A stretch of 64,000 bases of DNA from Cyclobacterium sp. SYSU L10401 (GCF_010993705.1 NZ_WOFO01000001.1:62001-126000); one strand, 5' to 3'. Counted from the stretch's first letter, positions 9,002-17,785 are shown. Numbers and translations: made by a program. Notes: generated by a model from the letters alone, not told the origin.

Positions 9002-9517
9002 ATGGGTATTCGATGCACGATACTACTACTGCTTATGGCTGGGACAAACGTAATGGCACAGGAATATTTTGAAAAACAGTATGCCGGAGTCTGGCAACGA
9101 AATTTGAACTATTCGAAAGCCGTGGCCGAAGCCATGCCGGAAGTGAACTACGATTTCAGACCAACGGATGAAGCCATGTCTTTTCAGGAGCAATGGCTTC
9201 ATGTTGTTGATAATATAAGTATGCTGACCGCACGCATTACAGGCGATCGTAAAAACTTTTACCGCAAAGAGGATGCGACCGGCTTTAGTAAAGCAGATGT
9301 CCTGGATGTCCTCGATCGGGCCAATGCCTATGTGCTGGATTTGATCCGAAATGCCTCCGAATCTCAGCTAAATGAGGAGATTGAATTCGGGGGCGTTTCC
9401 ATGACCAAGGAAAACATTTTTTACCTGCTTCGCGATCACCAGGCCCATCACCGGGCACAATGCCTGGTATACCTTCGAATGAAGGGAGTATCGGCTCCCG
9501 GCTATGTCGGCTGGTAG
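9002..9517 (+). CDS. Secreted DinB-like family protein
   Basis: A 171-residue protein with a signal peptide (residues 1-20, likely cleavage after VMAQ) and a four-helix DinB/DfsB-type fold. The likely metal ligands are a His in WLHVVDN and the His residues of DHQAHHRAQ, at the positions where this superfamily binds metal. DinB-superfamily members include thiol transferases and damage-induced proteins; the exported ones of Bacteroidota have no settled role. The start ATG at 9002 begins right after the remnant on the other strand. Confidence 0.85.
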   Translation: MGIRCTILLLLMAGTNVMAQEYFEKQYAGVWQRNLNYSKAVAEAMPEVNYDFRPTDEAMSFQEQWLHVVDNISMLTARITGDRKNFYRKEDATGFSKADVLDVLDRANAYVLDLIRNASESQLNEEIEFGGVSMTKENIFYLLRDHQAHHRAQCLVYLRMKGVSAPGYVGW

Positions 9518-9598
9518 ATATCCTGCTAAAAAAATGTCAATAGGATAATATTTGCTGTTTTTGGGAAATTATTGCCTGGAAACGAGTGTTATTGATCC

Positions 9599-10099
9599 AT
9601 GAATGTATCCTTTCCACGATTAATTTGTTTCATTGCCCTGACTTTTTTTGCCGTTCCGGCAATTGCTCAAAGCCTGCCGTTTAAAACCTTGCTAAAAACT
9701 ACCTATGACAAGGATTTTCCCCTGGTCTATCCCGAGCAGAAAGACTTGCTGGAGGAAGCGGTGATTTTGGATACCCGTGAACGGGAGGAATATTCCGTTA
9801 GCCACCTTGAGTCAGCCCAATGGGTAGGGTACGAAACATTTTCCATGGAGTCGGTGTCCGAAATTTCAAAGGACGAGACCATTGTGGTTTATTGCTCCAT
9901 TGGAGCCCGAAGTCAGGAAATTGGCAAAAAACTAAAGGCGGCCGGGTACCAACATGTATACAATTTGTATGGAGGGATCTTTCACTGGGTCAACGAGGAG
10001 AATCCGGTTGTGACCCCCAATTCTGATCGAACGGATCGGGTACATACCTACAATAAAATGTGGGGCGTGTGGTTAAATAAAGGGGAAAAGGTATACTGA
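9599..10099 (+). CDS. Periplasmic rhodanese-like domain protein
   Basis: A 166-residue protein with a signal peptide (residues 1-23, ending AIAQ) and one rhodanese domain. The active-site loop is CSIGARS with catalytic Cys99. DTRERE near residues 58-63 and the GGIFHW segment are typical of the fold. Rhodaneses move sulfane sulfur or act as sulfur-binding modules. The six-residue loop fits a sulfurtransferase. The gene follows the DinB gene by 81 bases and could be in the same transcript. Confidence 0.9.
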   Translation: MNVSFPRLICFIALTFFAVPAIAQSLPFKTLLKTTYDKDFPLVYPEQKDLLEEAVILDTREREEYSVSHLESAQWVGYETFSMESVSEISKDETIVVYCSIGARSQEIGKKLKAAGYQHVYNLYGGIFHWVNEENPVVTPNSDRTDRVHTYNKMWGVWLNKGEKVY

Positions 10100-10324
10100 T
10101 CATCCCTCTGTTTGTCGATTGCATCATGCTCTATTTCATGAAATTAGGGTAGTTTTTTTTTGGAAACTTTATTCCAAATGAACTGTTTGTTAAGTGCATA
10201 ATTAGTTAATTTAAAGCATGCAGCAAGGGTTTCCTGTAGGATAGCAGACAGTTACCCTAAATTTCCCTAATTGTGAATCCGAATCAAATAAAATCAGTTC
10301 TATTCACTAATTTTAATTTCTGAA

Positions 10325-10450
10325 ATGAAAATTAACTGGATCATGCTGGTCTTTATCAGCTTTTTGAGCTGTTTTTATAAACTGGAGGAGAATGACATTA
10401 TAAGTTATAGTAGAAACAGAATTTTAGTGAAAGATATTGAAAGGCTGTAG
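10325..10450 (+). CDS. Tiny putative lipoprotein (41 residues), possible remnant
   Basis: An ATG-started frame encodes a basic start, a hydrophobic core and a lipobox-like FLSC (Cys16), followed by only 25 residues. It lies 36 bases before the DUF547 lipoprotein and reads in the same direction. It could be a real small lipoprotein or the stump of a larger one. The rest of the 10100-10486 gap shows no other coding sign; a short stretch near 10127-10143 resembles the end of the dispersed repeat at 12206 and 38751. Confidence 0.35.
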   Translation: MKINWIMLVFISFLSCFYKLEENDIISYSRNRILVKDIERL

Positions 10451-10486
10451 CGAGCTATAGAACCTCAACAAAACATAGAAACTTCC

Positions 10487-11236
10487 ATGAAAATCCTTAT
10501 TCTATTTGCACTTTTCTTGTTTAACGTATCTTGTGGGGATTCGCCATTGGGTGGGGTAGATACCGAGTCGCCCGCACATGACATTTTTGATTCCTTGCTC
10601 TCGATTCATGTAGACGAGGAGGGCTTAGTGGATTACAAGGGTTTTATCGCCGATAAAGAGGCGTTCGAAGATTACCTGCAGTTGCTTAGTCAAAATCCGC
10701 CCGATAGAGATAGCTGGTCCAAAGAAGAGCAACTGGCCTATTGGATCAATGCCTACAACGCCTTTACCATTAAGTTGATCATTGATCACTACCCGGTAGA
10801 GAGCATAAAGGATATAGGTCCTTCCTTAAAAATCCCTTTGGTAAACACCGTCTGGCACCTGGAGTTTTTTGAGATTGGCGGTAAGCCGGCCAGTCTGGAT
10901 GAAATCGAACACCAGATTCTTCGAAAAGAGTTCGACGAGGCCCGCATTCACTTTGCCATTAATTGTGCTTCGGTTTCCTGTCCGAAACTATTGAATCGAG
11001 CTTTTACCGCAGGCAAGCTCGAAACCCAATTGGAGAAGGTTACCAGGGGATTTATCAATGATCCCAGCCAGAATGACCTGGAAAGGAATGAAATATCCAG
11101 TATATTTTCCTGGTTTAAGGAGGATTTTACCAGAAAAGGCAGCTTGATAGCATTTATCAACCGCTACGCAGATAGCCCCCTGGACCCCAATACCAAAATC
11201 CGCTTTAAGGACTATGACTGGAGTTTGAATGAATAG
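10487..11236 (+). CDS. DUF547 domain lipoprotein
   Basis: A 249-residue protein with a lipoprotein signal (lipid-modified Cys16 in FNVSC), so anchored in the envelope. It has the DUF547 hallmarks: WINAYNAFTIK at about residues 85-95, and HFAINCASVSCP around residues 154-165 with the conserved cysteines. DUF547 proteins are widespread and have been compared to papain-like or transglutaminase-type folds, but their activity is not known. A strong terminator follows 7 bases after the stop. Confidence 0.92.
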   Translation: MKILILFALFLFNVSCGDSPLGGVDTESPAHDIFDSLLSIHVDEEGLVDYKGFIADKEAFEDYLQLLSQNPPDRDSWSKEEQLAYWINAYNAFTIKLIIDHYPVESIKDIGPSLKIPLVNTVWHLEFFEIGGKPASLDEIEHQILRKEFDEARIHFAINCASVSCPKLLNRAFTAGKLETQLEKVTRGFINDPSQNDLERNEISSIFSWFKEDFTRKGSLIAFINRYADSPLDPNTKIRFKDYDWSLNE

Positions 11237-11243
11237 ATTCCCC

Positions 11244-11278
11244 GACCTTTGGGGTTTTCCCAACCCCGAAGGTCTTTT
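11244..11278 (+). terminator. Rho-independent terminator of the DUF547 gene
   Basis: A 13-bp stem (11244-11256 with 11262-11274, one G-T pair) with a 5-nt loop is followed by TTTT. Confidence 0.8.
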
Positions 11279-11303
11279 CCCAGGTCTTAACTGAATCGGA
11301 GAC

Positions 11304-11340
11304 GAAAAAAACCATCGAGGTATCAAAGACCTCAAAGGTT
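11304..11340 (-). terminator. Probable terminator of the AraC-type regulator gene
   Basis: On the minus strand, just after the regulator stop codon, AACC-ttt-GAGGT pairs with ACCTC-gat-GGTT and is followed by TTTTT. The stem is interrupted by a 3x3 internal loop, so it is weaker than its convergent neighbour. Confidence 0.55.
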
Positions 11341-11346
11341 GAGGGA

Positions 11347-12201
11347 TTAAAAGGAATATTGGGCATATTTTTCCCTAAACTCACGAGGAGGGATTTTCAT
11401 GTGGGTTTTGAAGAAACGATTGAATAAAGATGGATCCTCAAAGCCCAATTCCCATCCGATCTCCTTTGATGATCGGTCAGTATAAAGAAGCAGTCTTTTG
11501 GCCTCTAGAATGAGCCTGTCATGGATGATCTCCAGAGGGCGTTTGTCTCCCTGCTGGGCAAATATATTGGTAATGGTTTTGGGAGACCGGTTCATCAATG
11601 CTGCATAATCGGCCACCTGCCGATGGGTTTTGAAGTTTTCTTCTACCATCACATTGAATTGGCGGGCCAGTTCCAGCTCTTTTTCGGGAAGTTTTTTGTT
11701 GAACAATTGTTTCCTGGCCAACCTGGTAATCCGAATAATAAACCTTTTCAACAGTAGCCGGAGCATTTCTTCCTGATTTTGGTCCCTGGTATCAAACTCT
11801 TCCTGAAGCACGCTAATCAAGGTTCTGAGCCGAAGGATTTCCGCTTCATCTAGCTGAATGATGGGGTTATAATTGGAACCAAAAAATAGCAAACCGCTGC
11901 AGGAAACCTCAGAATCGTAGGTGTGAATGCAATAAAAGCCTCGGTTGAAGGCCAGGAAGAGAATTTCAGGCTGGTTGTGTTCTTCCAGAACCGTTATTTT
12001 TTGAAGATAGGTACAACTCAGTAACTGATTGGGCTGCAGCAGGATCTGTTGTCCATCAATAGCTAATTTTAAAGAAACTGCCCCAAAATTCCAAAAGAAC
12101 TTGAGGTGGTTCTCTGTATCTTTAAGTGTTTTTTCAAATTCATTTCCATCTGCCAGATGAAAACTTCCTTCCAGGGACTCCAGGTTAAAGTATTTATGCA
12201 T
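11347..12201 (-). CDS. AraC family transcriptional regulator
   Basis: A 284-residue regulator. The last roughly 100 residues form the two helix-turn-helix units of AraC proteins: the first around QVADYAALMNRSPKTITNIF, the second around SKEIGWELGFEDPSLFNRFF, ending in PREFREKY. The N-terminal 170 residues look like a cupin-type sensing domain with no clear ligand clue. It is transcribed alone, and a dispersed repeat (12206-12348) occupies its upstream region only five bases from the start codon. Targets are unknown. Confidence 0.92.
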   Translation of the reverse strand: MHKYFNLESLEGSFHLADGNEFEKTLKDTENHLKFFWNFGAVSLKLAIDGQQILLQPNQLLSCTYLQKITVLEEHNQPEILFLAFNRGFYCIHTYDSEVSCSGLLFFGSNYNPIIQLDEAEILRLRTLISVLQEEFDTRDQNQEEMLRLLLKRFIIRITRLARKQLFNKKLPEKELELARQFNVMVEENFKTHRQVADYAALMNRSPKTITNIFAQQGDKRPLEIIHDRLILEAKRLLLYTDRSSKEIGWELGFEDPSLFNRFFKTHMKIPPREFREKYAQYSF

Positions 12202-12205
12202 ATAT

Positions 12206-12348
12206 CATGTGTCTATAATTTGTTTTTAATAGGCCACACCTTATCCCGCACCGAAGGTTGGGATAGCCTGTCCCGATACTAAATCCGGAGAATCTTGCAT
12301 GTAGTATAGCCATCCCAGTGTGTGACGGGTACGTCATGCTCGATTTCA
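12206..12348. repeat. Dispersed intergenic repeat, copy A
   Basis: Begins CATGTGTCTATAATTTG and ends GTCATGCTCGATTTCA. It is clearly the same element as 38751-38868 (copy B), with an extra segment of about 25 bases here. It contains GC-rich internal inverted stretches around TGTCCCGAT. It lies between the AraC-type gene and the barrel protein gene. No coding capacity. Confidence 0.8.
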
Positions 12349-12352
12349 GCTA

Positions 12353-12916
12353 TTAAAAGGCCCATTCTACATTTAGGCCGAGCCTTAAATCTTTTTTGTA
12401 GTCCTGATTCAGCTCGTGTTCTGCTCCGACTGGTGAAGTGGTATCATGGGACCATAGGGCCCATCCATATCCGATAAATGCCGACAATGCCCACCTTCTG
12501 AAATTATACCTGTACCCGGTAGCCAAGCCGGCGTAGAGGGCCTGGTATTGGTGGTTAATGGGAGAACCTGTAATGGTGTTTTCCTCTCCCCAACCATATT
12601 TGGAATACAATTCGCCAAAAAAACCACTGCCGGGAGTTTCTCCCGGTAAAAAATAATTTCTGTAGGCGAAAGCAATAGAACTGGCTGATTGGTCCTCAGC
12701 TTCAGACCACTGGTTTACCCGATGCGCTATTCCCAACCAGAAACCGCTCTTTTGGTAACTGTATTCATAGGAAAATACCAGGTTGTCTGCAGCTAATCCC
12801 AAAATATTTGTTCCAATGCGGTGATGGTATTCCTTGTTTTCCTGGCCATACGCATGGTATTGATTTAGCACGCACATAGCCGTCAATAAGATGTAGTATT
12901 TGAGATTTTTTAACAT
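12353..12916 (-). CDS. Putative outer-membrane beta-barrel protein
   Basis: A 187-residue protein. I take the start at 12916 because a signal peptide begins there (MLKNLKYYILLTAMC, cleavage near AYGQ); the 23 codons upstream overlap the DinB-like gene. The mature part alternates aromatic and polar residues in short beta strands and ends with an aromatic residue (VEWAF), as expected for a small outer-membrane barrel. It resembles DUF3575-like proteins in general pattern only. It is the last gene of a three-gene minus-strand run with the DinB-like and DUF4833 genes. Confidence 0.7.
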   Translation of the reverse strand: MLKNLKYYILLTAMCVLNQYHAYGQENKEYHHRIGTNILGLAADNLVFSYEYSYQKSGFWLGIAHRVNQWSEAEDQSASSIAFAYRNYFLPGETPGSGFFGELYSKYGWGEENTITGSPINHQYQALYAGLATGYRYNFRRWALSAFIGYGWALWSHDTTSPVGAEHELNQDYKKDLRLGLNVEWAF

Positions 12917-12935
12917 GTCATAGGGATTTGTTTTC

Positions 12936-13442
12936 TCAGCTGTCATTGGCCATGCGAAATTTGATGGTAGATGGGGCCACCCCAAAATCAGGACATATAA
13001 GCTCAGGCAATCCCTGTTCTAAAAGACCGATTTTTATCAGGGCCTGGTGGTGTATGCTATGTTCCAGACAGTAGGCCAATTCTCTCTGAAAAGAAGACGG
13101 GATGCTACAAATTTCCGATTCACCTACTGTATAATTTGCCAGCAGTGCCGTATTTCCCAGGATTTTTTGGGATTCCAGGTAGTCAATGATCCGGTCAATG
13201 GCCTTAATGGCCTGCAGCGGGTTTCTCTCCAAAAGTGTATCTCTTTTTCGAGCATCGTAATTTACCGGAGTATTTTCTATACAGGCATTGGTAAGACAGG
13301 TATAAAACTCAATGATATGTCGGATATGCTGCCCAATGGTAGCTCCTGACAAATAAGTGGAGGGGTATTGATATTGGTCCTCATTTAAGCTTTTCAGTAA
13401 GGCAGAAATACTTTTGAGATTTTCCTGACATTCAACTTGCAT
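12936..13442 (-). CDS. DinB-like family protein (cytoplasmic)
   Basis: A 168-residue four-helix protein without a signal peptide. Likely metal-binding His residues lie in GATIGQHIRHIIEF near residue 35 and in ELAYCLEHSIHHQALIKIG near residue 130, the arrangement seen in the DinB superfamily. It starts 4 bases after the stop codon of the DUF4833 gene, so the two are almost certainly co-transcribed. Reaction unknown. Confidence 0.85.
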   Translation of the reverse strand: MQVECQENLKSISALLKSLNEDQYQYPSTYLSGATIGQHIRHIIEFYTCLTNACIENTPVNYDARKRDTLLERNPLQAIKAIDRIIDYLESQKILGNTALLANYTVGESEICSIPSSFQRELAYCLEHSIHHQALIKIGLLEQGLPELICPDFGVAPSTIKFRMANDS

Positions 13443-13446
13443 GGAT

Positions 13447-13971
13447 TTAGGGGTTAAAGGTTTCTTTTACATGGGTATTGGCTAATTCATGGTAGCCCAT
13501 TACAGCTACCTCTGTAATATTTGGTTTCCAGAAGGTTCCACCTTCCATTTTCAAATAAATATGTCTGATTTTCATTTTTTTGCCATTTATTTTTCCAAAA
13601 ACGCCATAATTTCCCGACCCATCTTTTATTAGTGTAAATACTTTTTTGTCAGAGGAAACAAATTTGAAATCGACCCTTTCTTCATTTTGATGGATAATGT
13701 CGATACCATATCCAAACTTTTTTTTAATCCAGTTTACAGGTACCAGTTCCCCGGAATTTTCATTATCCAGCCATTTTAGGCTGATCGGTTCATCTTTTCT
13801 TGGAAGATCGTTTTCATCCAGTTGTAAAAAATAAACAATCTGATCCTCATTCAGACTGCGCTCTATGGTAAAGAGTACCTGCTGTCCCATGGATGTAAAT
13901 CCAGGAATTAGCAAAAAAGCAAACATGACTGCCATTCGTATCAACATGATCTTTTTTTCCTTTTCGCCCAA
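13447..13971 (-). CDS. DUF4833 domain-containing secreted protein
   Basis: A 174-residue protein with an N-terminal signal peptide; the ATG at residue 9 (MLIRMAVMF) would also fit. The mature part matches the DUF4833 pattern: VYFLQLDEN, then PISLKWLDN, and a C-terminal beta-rich region (KIRHIYLKMEG...KPNITEVAVMG). These proteins are exported and of unknown role in Bacteroidota. First gene of the three-gene minus-strand unit. Confidence 0.75.
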   Translation of the reverse strand: MGEKEKKIMLIRMAVMFAFLLIPGFTSMGQQVLFTIERSLNEDQIVYFLQLDENDLPRKDEPISLKWLDNENSGELVPVNWIKKKFGYGIDIIHQNEERVDFKFVSSDKKVFTLIKDGSGNYGVFGKINGKKMKIRHIYLKMEGGTFWKPNITEVAVMGYHELANTHVKETFNP

Positions 13972-14193
13972 TTAGTCGGGGAGGCCATACTTTCCTGACA
14001 AATTCGATGACATTTTTTTTATTACTGTATCAACTAAAGTTATTTATATAGTTGATATTCAGGTATGTAAAGAAATAAAAAGAATTCTCATAAGAAATTC
14101 TAATTAGAATTTACTTTGAATCTATTGACAAGCATAAAGTAGGCATGGGTTTTTTATCTTTAAACCTTCGATTGGGACAGGTGCAAGGTGATT

Positions 14194-15222
14194 TTAGTTT
14201 CGTTTCCATTCTCTGAAATTTTTTAAAGCCGTTTTGAAGGTTGCTACAGAAAAACCCTCCTGCCGGTTTTTTTCACTAATCTGGAAAATAATTTTCCAAT
14301 GCTTGAACAATGTTTTGACCGCATCCAGGTATCTTCCGTTTGGGTCATAAATATGAGCTGGTTCGGCATTTACTCCGTTAACCTCCAGTATTTTGATGCC
14401 GTTTCCTTTCAGGAAATCAGTCAGGGAGGGTGCTTTAAGGTCAAAACGCCCGTAATGGAAATGCGGCAAATGGTAACTCAAGGCATCAAAGAAATACAGT
14501 AATTCCTGATTAGCCAATTGGTTGCCGTTGGAAAATTCGGTACCTCTGTTGTGGTTGCCTATGGGTTCCAGCAATTTTACCTTCCCTTCCGGCAATATTT
14601 CCTGAGGATCGATATCTTCTCTTTGCAACAGGTTTTTGGCGACAAGCCGGGCCCTGGGGATGCGCTGCACCAATTCTTCCAGGTTGGATTTACCATCACC
14701 TGTAACTGACAGAAAGGTTTTCAATACGATGGAGGGTATTTCTCCCGAAAGTTTATCAGGATACCGATAGTAAAAAAGACCTGCCTCAAAAGGACTTGAA
14801 ATGTATTCCTGTAGCAAAAAATCAGACTTGCATTCCTGCAGGTATTTTTCTAGTTGAGGTGTATTTTTCAACAAGGCGACCCCCTTTCCCCGCTCTCCCC
14901 TGTCCGGTTTTGCAATGATGGGATAGTCCAGTTCCAGGGCCAGTAATTTGGCTTTTATCAAAGCTAAAGCGGATCCGGCTTTTACATATAAGGTCAAAGG
15001 TTTTAGCTCCTGGGGAAGGTTTTGGAGTTGTTTGTATTTGCTGCAATTATAAAGCCCTCCCATTTCCATTTCAGGATTGGCTGTGGTAAAGAAAAATAGG
15101 CTTTTGGCTTTTAAGGATAGCCAAAGGTAATAGAAAGATAATGGAAAATAAACGATCCAGGTAGGCCAATATTCCCAGTGGGTAAGTTTGGTGATAAAAT
15201 TTTTTTGACCTGGTTGAAGCAT
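14194..15222 (-). CDS. ATP-grasp enzyme (D-alanine-D-alanine ligase-like)
   Basis: A 342-residue protein with an N-terminal hydrophobic segment (about residues 20-37) that may tether it to the membrane. ATP-grasp signatures follow: PIIAKPDRGERGKGV at residues 101-115 (ATP-binding lysine), LLQEYI, and the metal-binding end ILEVNGVNAEP near residue 285. Such enzymes join a carboxylate to an amine or alcohol; the substrate is not evident. It starts 9 bases after the BamA-like barrel gene and ends a long minus-strand run. Confidence 0.8.
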   Translation of the reverse strand: MLQPGQKNFITKLTHWEYWPTWIVYFPLSFYYLWLSLKAKSLFFFTTANPEMEMGGLYNCSKYKQLQNLPQELKPLTLYVKAGSALALIKAKLLALELDYPIIAKPDRGERGKGVALLKNTPQLEKYLQECKSDFLLQEYISSPFEAGLFYYRYPDKLSGEIPSIVLKTFLSVTGDGKSNLEELVQRIPRARLVAKNLLQREDIDPQEILPEGKVKLLEPIGNHNRGTEFSNGNQLANQELLYFFDALSYHLPHFHYGRFDLKAPSLTDFLKGNGIKILEVNGVNAEPAHIYDPNGRYLDAVKTLFKHWKIIFQISEKNRQEGFSVATFKTALKNFREWKRN

Positions 15223-15231
15223 GATAGGAAT

Positions 15232-16344
15232 TTAAAAAGATTCTGCAAAATAAATGTAAAAGCCGCTGGAATCCGGTGTAATGCTATAATCAAAGCGAAC
15301 ATTGGTCCGGTCGTTTTTGCTCACCCGGATCCGGATTCCTGCCCCCGTAGCCAGGTGAATGCGTTCGAACAATTCGGTTCGTATATCCGGATAGACCCTA
15401 CCCATCGATCCAAAGACTACAAATCCGAACCTGCCTTTGACATGCTGACGAAATTCCGATTGCAATATCATCAGGTGCTTATCCCTAAAGCGGCCCTGGT
15501 AATATCCCCTATGGAGAAAGGGTCCACCAAGGGTAGGAAAGGCCCGGTAGGGAACCGTACCCATAGAAAATTGGGCGACAAACTGATTCGCCCAGGTAGA
15601 CTTTTCTCCTATTTTCCAGTAATCCCGGATATCAAGGGAGGCAAGCCCAAAATAGATGGGATTTTCATCGGCTTTCCCCATACCAAACACGGGTGTAAAT
15701 TCTAAGAAACCTCCATCGGATGGTGAAAGGATGTGATCTCTTTTGTCCCACATAAATGAAGGGCCCAGACTCAGGTAGGAATAGCCCTTTTCCCCATTTT
15801 CGGGAGCAATGTCATTAAAAATGACTTCGTTTTCAGGAAATTCCGGTGTGAGCCACTGTCCCTGCAGGGAGATACCCATATAGGTATCATTTTCCAGTTT
15901 ACTGTAGCTTTTGCTGCTTAGCGTAAAGGCGGAAAACTCATAGAGTGCCCGATTGGCTTCCTGGGTGTAATTCCCTATTCCATAATAGTATTCCGGAAAT
16001 TTTCGATAGTCGAGGCTGCCGTTTAGAAAATACCGGTCATCAGCAGTATATATTTGCCAGGGTATGGTCAATAGATACTGCCGGTTTTGTGTGTAGGTAG
16101 CAAAGAGCCGTATATTGGATTTCCTCCGGCTGCCTTCCGAATAGTAGCTGTAAAAGGCAAAAGCTTCAAATGCAATGCGTGTTTCCGGGGTGTAATAAGC
16201 CAGGGGCAGGGCCTTGAAAATGGTGCTGTCGTTTTCGTCTTCCTGGGCCAGGGTCCACTTAGTGCTCAGCATCAACAGTAAAACCGTGATGATAAAGGAA
16301 AGATGTTTCGGTATGTTTACTGCTGGGTGCAAGTCGGTGGTCAA
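15232..16344 (-). CDS. BamA/TamA (Omp85) family outer-membrane barrel protein without POTRA domains
   Basis: A 370-residue protein with a signal peptide (hydrophobic residues 14-33, ending TLAQ). Almost the whole mature part is a 16-strand-type barrel. The segment HRGYYQGRFRDKHL, near residue 280, matches the conserved lumen motif of Omp85 proteins. It ends YIYFAESF with a terminal Phe. No POTRA repeats are present, so it resembles the short surface-antigen (D15) type common in Bacteroidota. Neighbours in the same transcript are YceI upstream and the ATP-grasp enzyme downstream. Function unknown. Confidence 0.85.
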   Translation of the reverse strand: MTTDLHPAVNIPKHLSFIITVLLLMLSTKWTLAQEDENDSTIFKALPLAYYTPETRIAFEAFAFYSYYSEGSRRKSNIRLFATYTQNRQYLLTIPWQIYTADDRYFLNGSLDYRKFPEYYYGIGNYTQEANRALYEFSAFTLSSKSYSKLENDTYMGISLQGQWLTPEFPENEVIFNDIAPENGEKGYSYLSLGPSFMWDKRDHILSPSDGGFLEFTPVFGMGKADENPIYFGLASLDIRDYWKIGEKSTWANQFVAQFSMGTVPYRAFPTLGGPFLHRGYYQGRFRDKHLMILQSEFRQHVKGRFGFVVFGSMGRVYPDIRTELFERIHLATGAGIRIRVSKNDRTNVRFDYSITPDSSGFYIYFAESF

Positions 16345-16352
16345 ATTTTCTT

Positions 16353-16508
16353 TTAGTTATACCTGATCAGTGCGCTTTCCAGGGATACGCCCGGACCGAA
16401 GGCAGCGGCATAAATTGTTTTCTTGTTTACATTGATATAGTCCGGATCCTTTAGTATCCGATCTAAAACAAATAATATGGTGACCGAAGACATATTCCAT
16501 TTAATTAG
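16353..16508 (-). pseudogene. C-terminal remnant of a type III polyketide synthase
   Basis: The minus strand encodes NMSSVTILFVLDRI, then AAAFGPGVSLESALIRYN and a stop. These are the conserved C-terminal elements of chalcone-synthase-type enzymes: the NMSS helix with its Asn, and the GFGPG loop. Only about 50 of some 360 residues remain, and the catalytic Cys and His domains are gone. The upstream edge abuts the stop codon of yceI and the downstream edge lies 8 bases before the BamA-like gene. The likely history is deletion of a biosynthetic gene with its tail left behind. Confidence 0.75.
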
Positions 16509-16509
16509 G

Positions 16510-17049
16510 TCAGTTTTCAACATATAAATCCAAATATACGTCGTCAGACATGACCCAACTGCTGCCACCAACCCCAAAATTCCGTCGATCCAACTGTCCC
16601 GATATGGTAAAAGCAGTTTTACCTCCGGATTCCGAAATGTCTACTTCCAAATCAATGGGTAGCGTTTTCCCTTTGATGGTTAAATCACCTTTCACTTTTA
16701 GTTGTTTACTGCCCGAAGCACTTACATTTGTAGATTTAAAGGTGATGGTCGGATATTTTTCAAGGTGGAAGTATTCTTCCTGTTTCAGGTGATTATCGCG
16801 TTTATTGATACCGGTGTTGATGGAACTAACGGCTATTTCTGCAGAAAAGCGACTGTTTGATGGCTGACCTTTATCATAATCAACTTGCGTGGTAAAGGAT
16901 TCGAACAGGCCTTCTACATTTAGTCCCAGATTCCTTATGTTAAATTTGATATACGATTCTTCCTGAGTTCCTTCCCATGTTGCATGGGTGTCTCCGGGTT
17001 GAGAACTGAAGGTCCAAAACCAAAGTGCTACTAAGAATGATATTTTCAT
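16510..17049 (-). CDS. YceI family periplasmic lipid-binding-type protein
   Basis: A 179-residue protein with a signal peptide (about residues 1-23). It has the YceI lipocalin-like pattern: SYIKFNIRNLGLNVEGLF, then HLKQEEYFHLEKYPTITFKS, KGDLTIKGKTLPI and DRRNFGVGG. YceI proteins bind isoprenoid-like or polyprenyl lipids, and some respond to stress. It lies 28 bases after the barrel gene upstream, and the polyketide synthase remnant directly follows its stop codon. Confidence 0.92.
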   Translation of the reverse strand: MKISFLVALWFWTFSSQPGDTHATWEGTQEESYIKFNIRNLGLNVEGLFESFTTQVDYDKGQPSNSRFSAEIAVSSINTGINKRDNHLKQEEYFHLEKYPTITFKSTNVSASGSKQLKVKGDLTIKGKTLPIDLEVDISESGGKTAFTISGQLDRRNFGVGGSSWVMSDDVYLDLYVEN

Positions 17050-17077
17050 GGTAATTAGGTTTAAATGGCGTTAGTAA

Positions 17078-17785
17078 TTAGTTAAAGGGGTTGTAGGAGA
17101 CTGCAAGAAAAACAAGTACAGGCTTGTACCTGAATCGATTGTTGGCGTAGGTAAGTTCCTGGTTGCTGGTGTATTCGGAAAAGGTCATGTCCATACCTCC
17201 TCTTAGCCAGGTTTTTTCAGACAGGGCATAGGCGATGTAAAATTCCGATTTGATCTGACCAAGGTCGTTGTCTCCGCCTAGCAATAAGTTAAATGAAGAA
17301 GGACTGGACTCGAGCGTTTGGGGATACTGCCCCGTGTTTTCGGAAGAGATAAACCTGGAGTTATCAGTACTTCCAAATCCTACTCCAATCACGTCAATAT
17401 TAAAACCAAGCTTGAATTTGGAACTGAACTGGTACTGTAAGTTTATCAGTGCGCTTAGGCCCATGGAATGAGGACTATTTACCAGCAGGGTGTCAATGGT
17501 GGCATCATCCCCTGTAAGGTCGGCAGGAGCTGTGATGTAGTTCAGCTCGCTTCCGGTAAAGCCAGAGAAACGGATACCGTATCCCAGGCGAAATTTATTG
17601 GAAGAGAACAAACCATAGCTGGTATTCCAGGAAAGTGCATAGGAGAAACTGCTGTTTTCGCCCATGCCCAAGGCCAGGTCAATGTTGGATTCTTTTTTTG
17701 GCAGGGCCATATCTTGGGCCTGCACACAGGTGACTGCTAGAAAAAACGCAGTGAGGAACAGATAGAATTTCATTAAATTTTTCAT
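17078..17785 (-). CDS. Putative outer-membrane beta-barrel protein
   Basis: A 235-residue protein with a signal peptide (residues 1-23, ending CVQAQ) and a barrel-like succession of amphipathic strands (SFSYALSWNTSYGLF, FRLGYGIRFSGF, FKLGFNIDVIGVGFG). Not assigned to a named family. It starts 3 bases after the 53-residue membrane protein and is followed by yceI, so it belongs to the same operon. Probably an outer-membrane protein of unknown role. Confidence 0.7.
   Translation of the reverse strand: MKNLMKFYLFLTAFFLAVTCVQAQDMALPKKESNIDLALGMGENSSFSYALSWNTSYGLFSSNKFRLGYGIRFSGFTGSELNYITAPADLTGDDATIDTLLVNSPHSMGLSALINLQYQFSSKFKLGFNIDVIGVGFGSTDNSRFISSENTGQYPQTLESSPSSFNLLLGGDNDLGQIKSEFYIAYALSEKTWLRGGMDMTFSEYTSNQELTYANNRFRYKPVLVFLAVSYNPFN

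Noticed and set aside
16509-16577. Extension of the polyketide synthase remnant upstream into yceI
   Set aside because: The residues before NMSS are an out-of-frame reading of the yceI 3' end and show no synthase resemblance.
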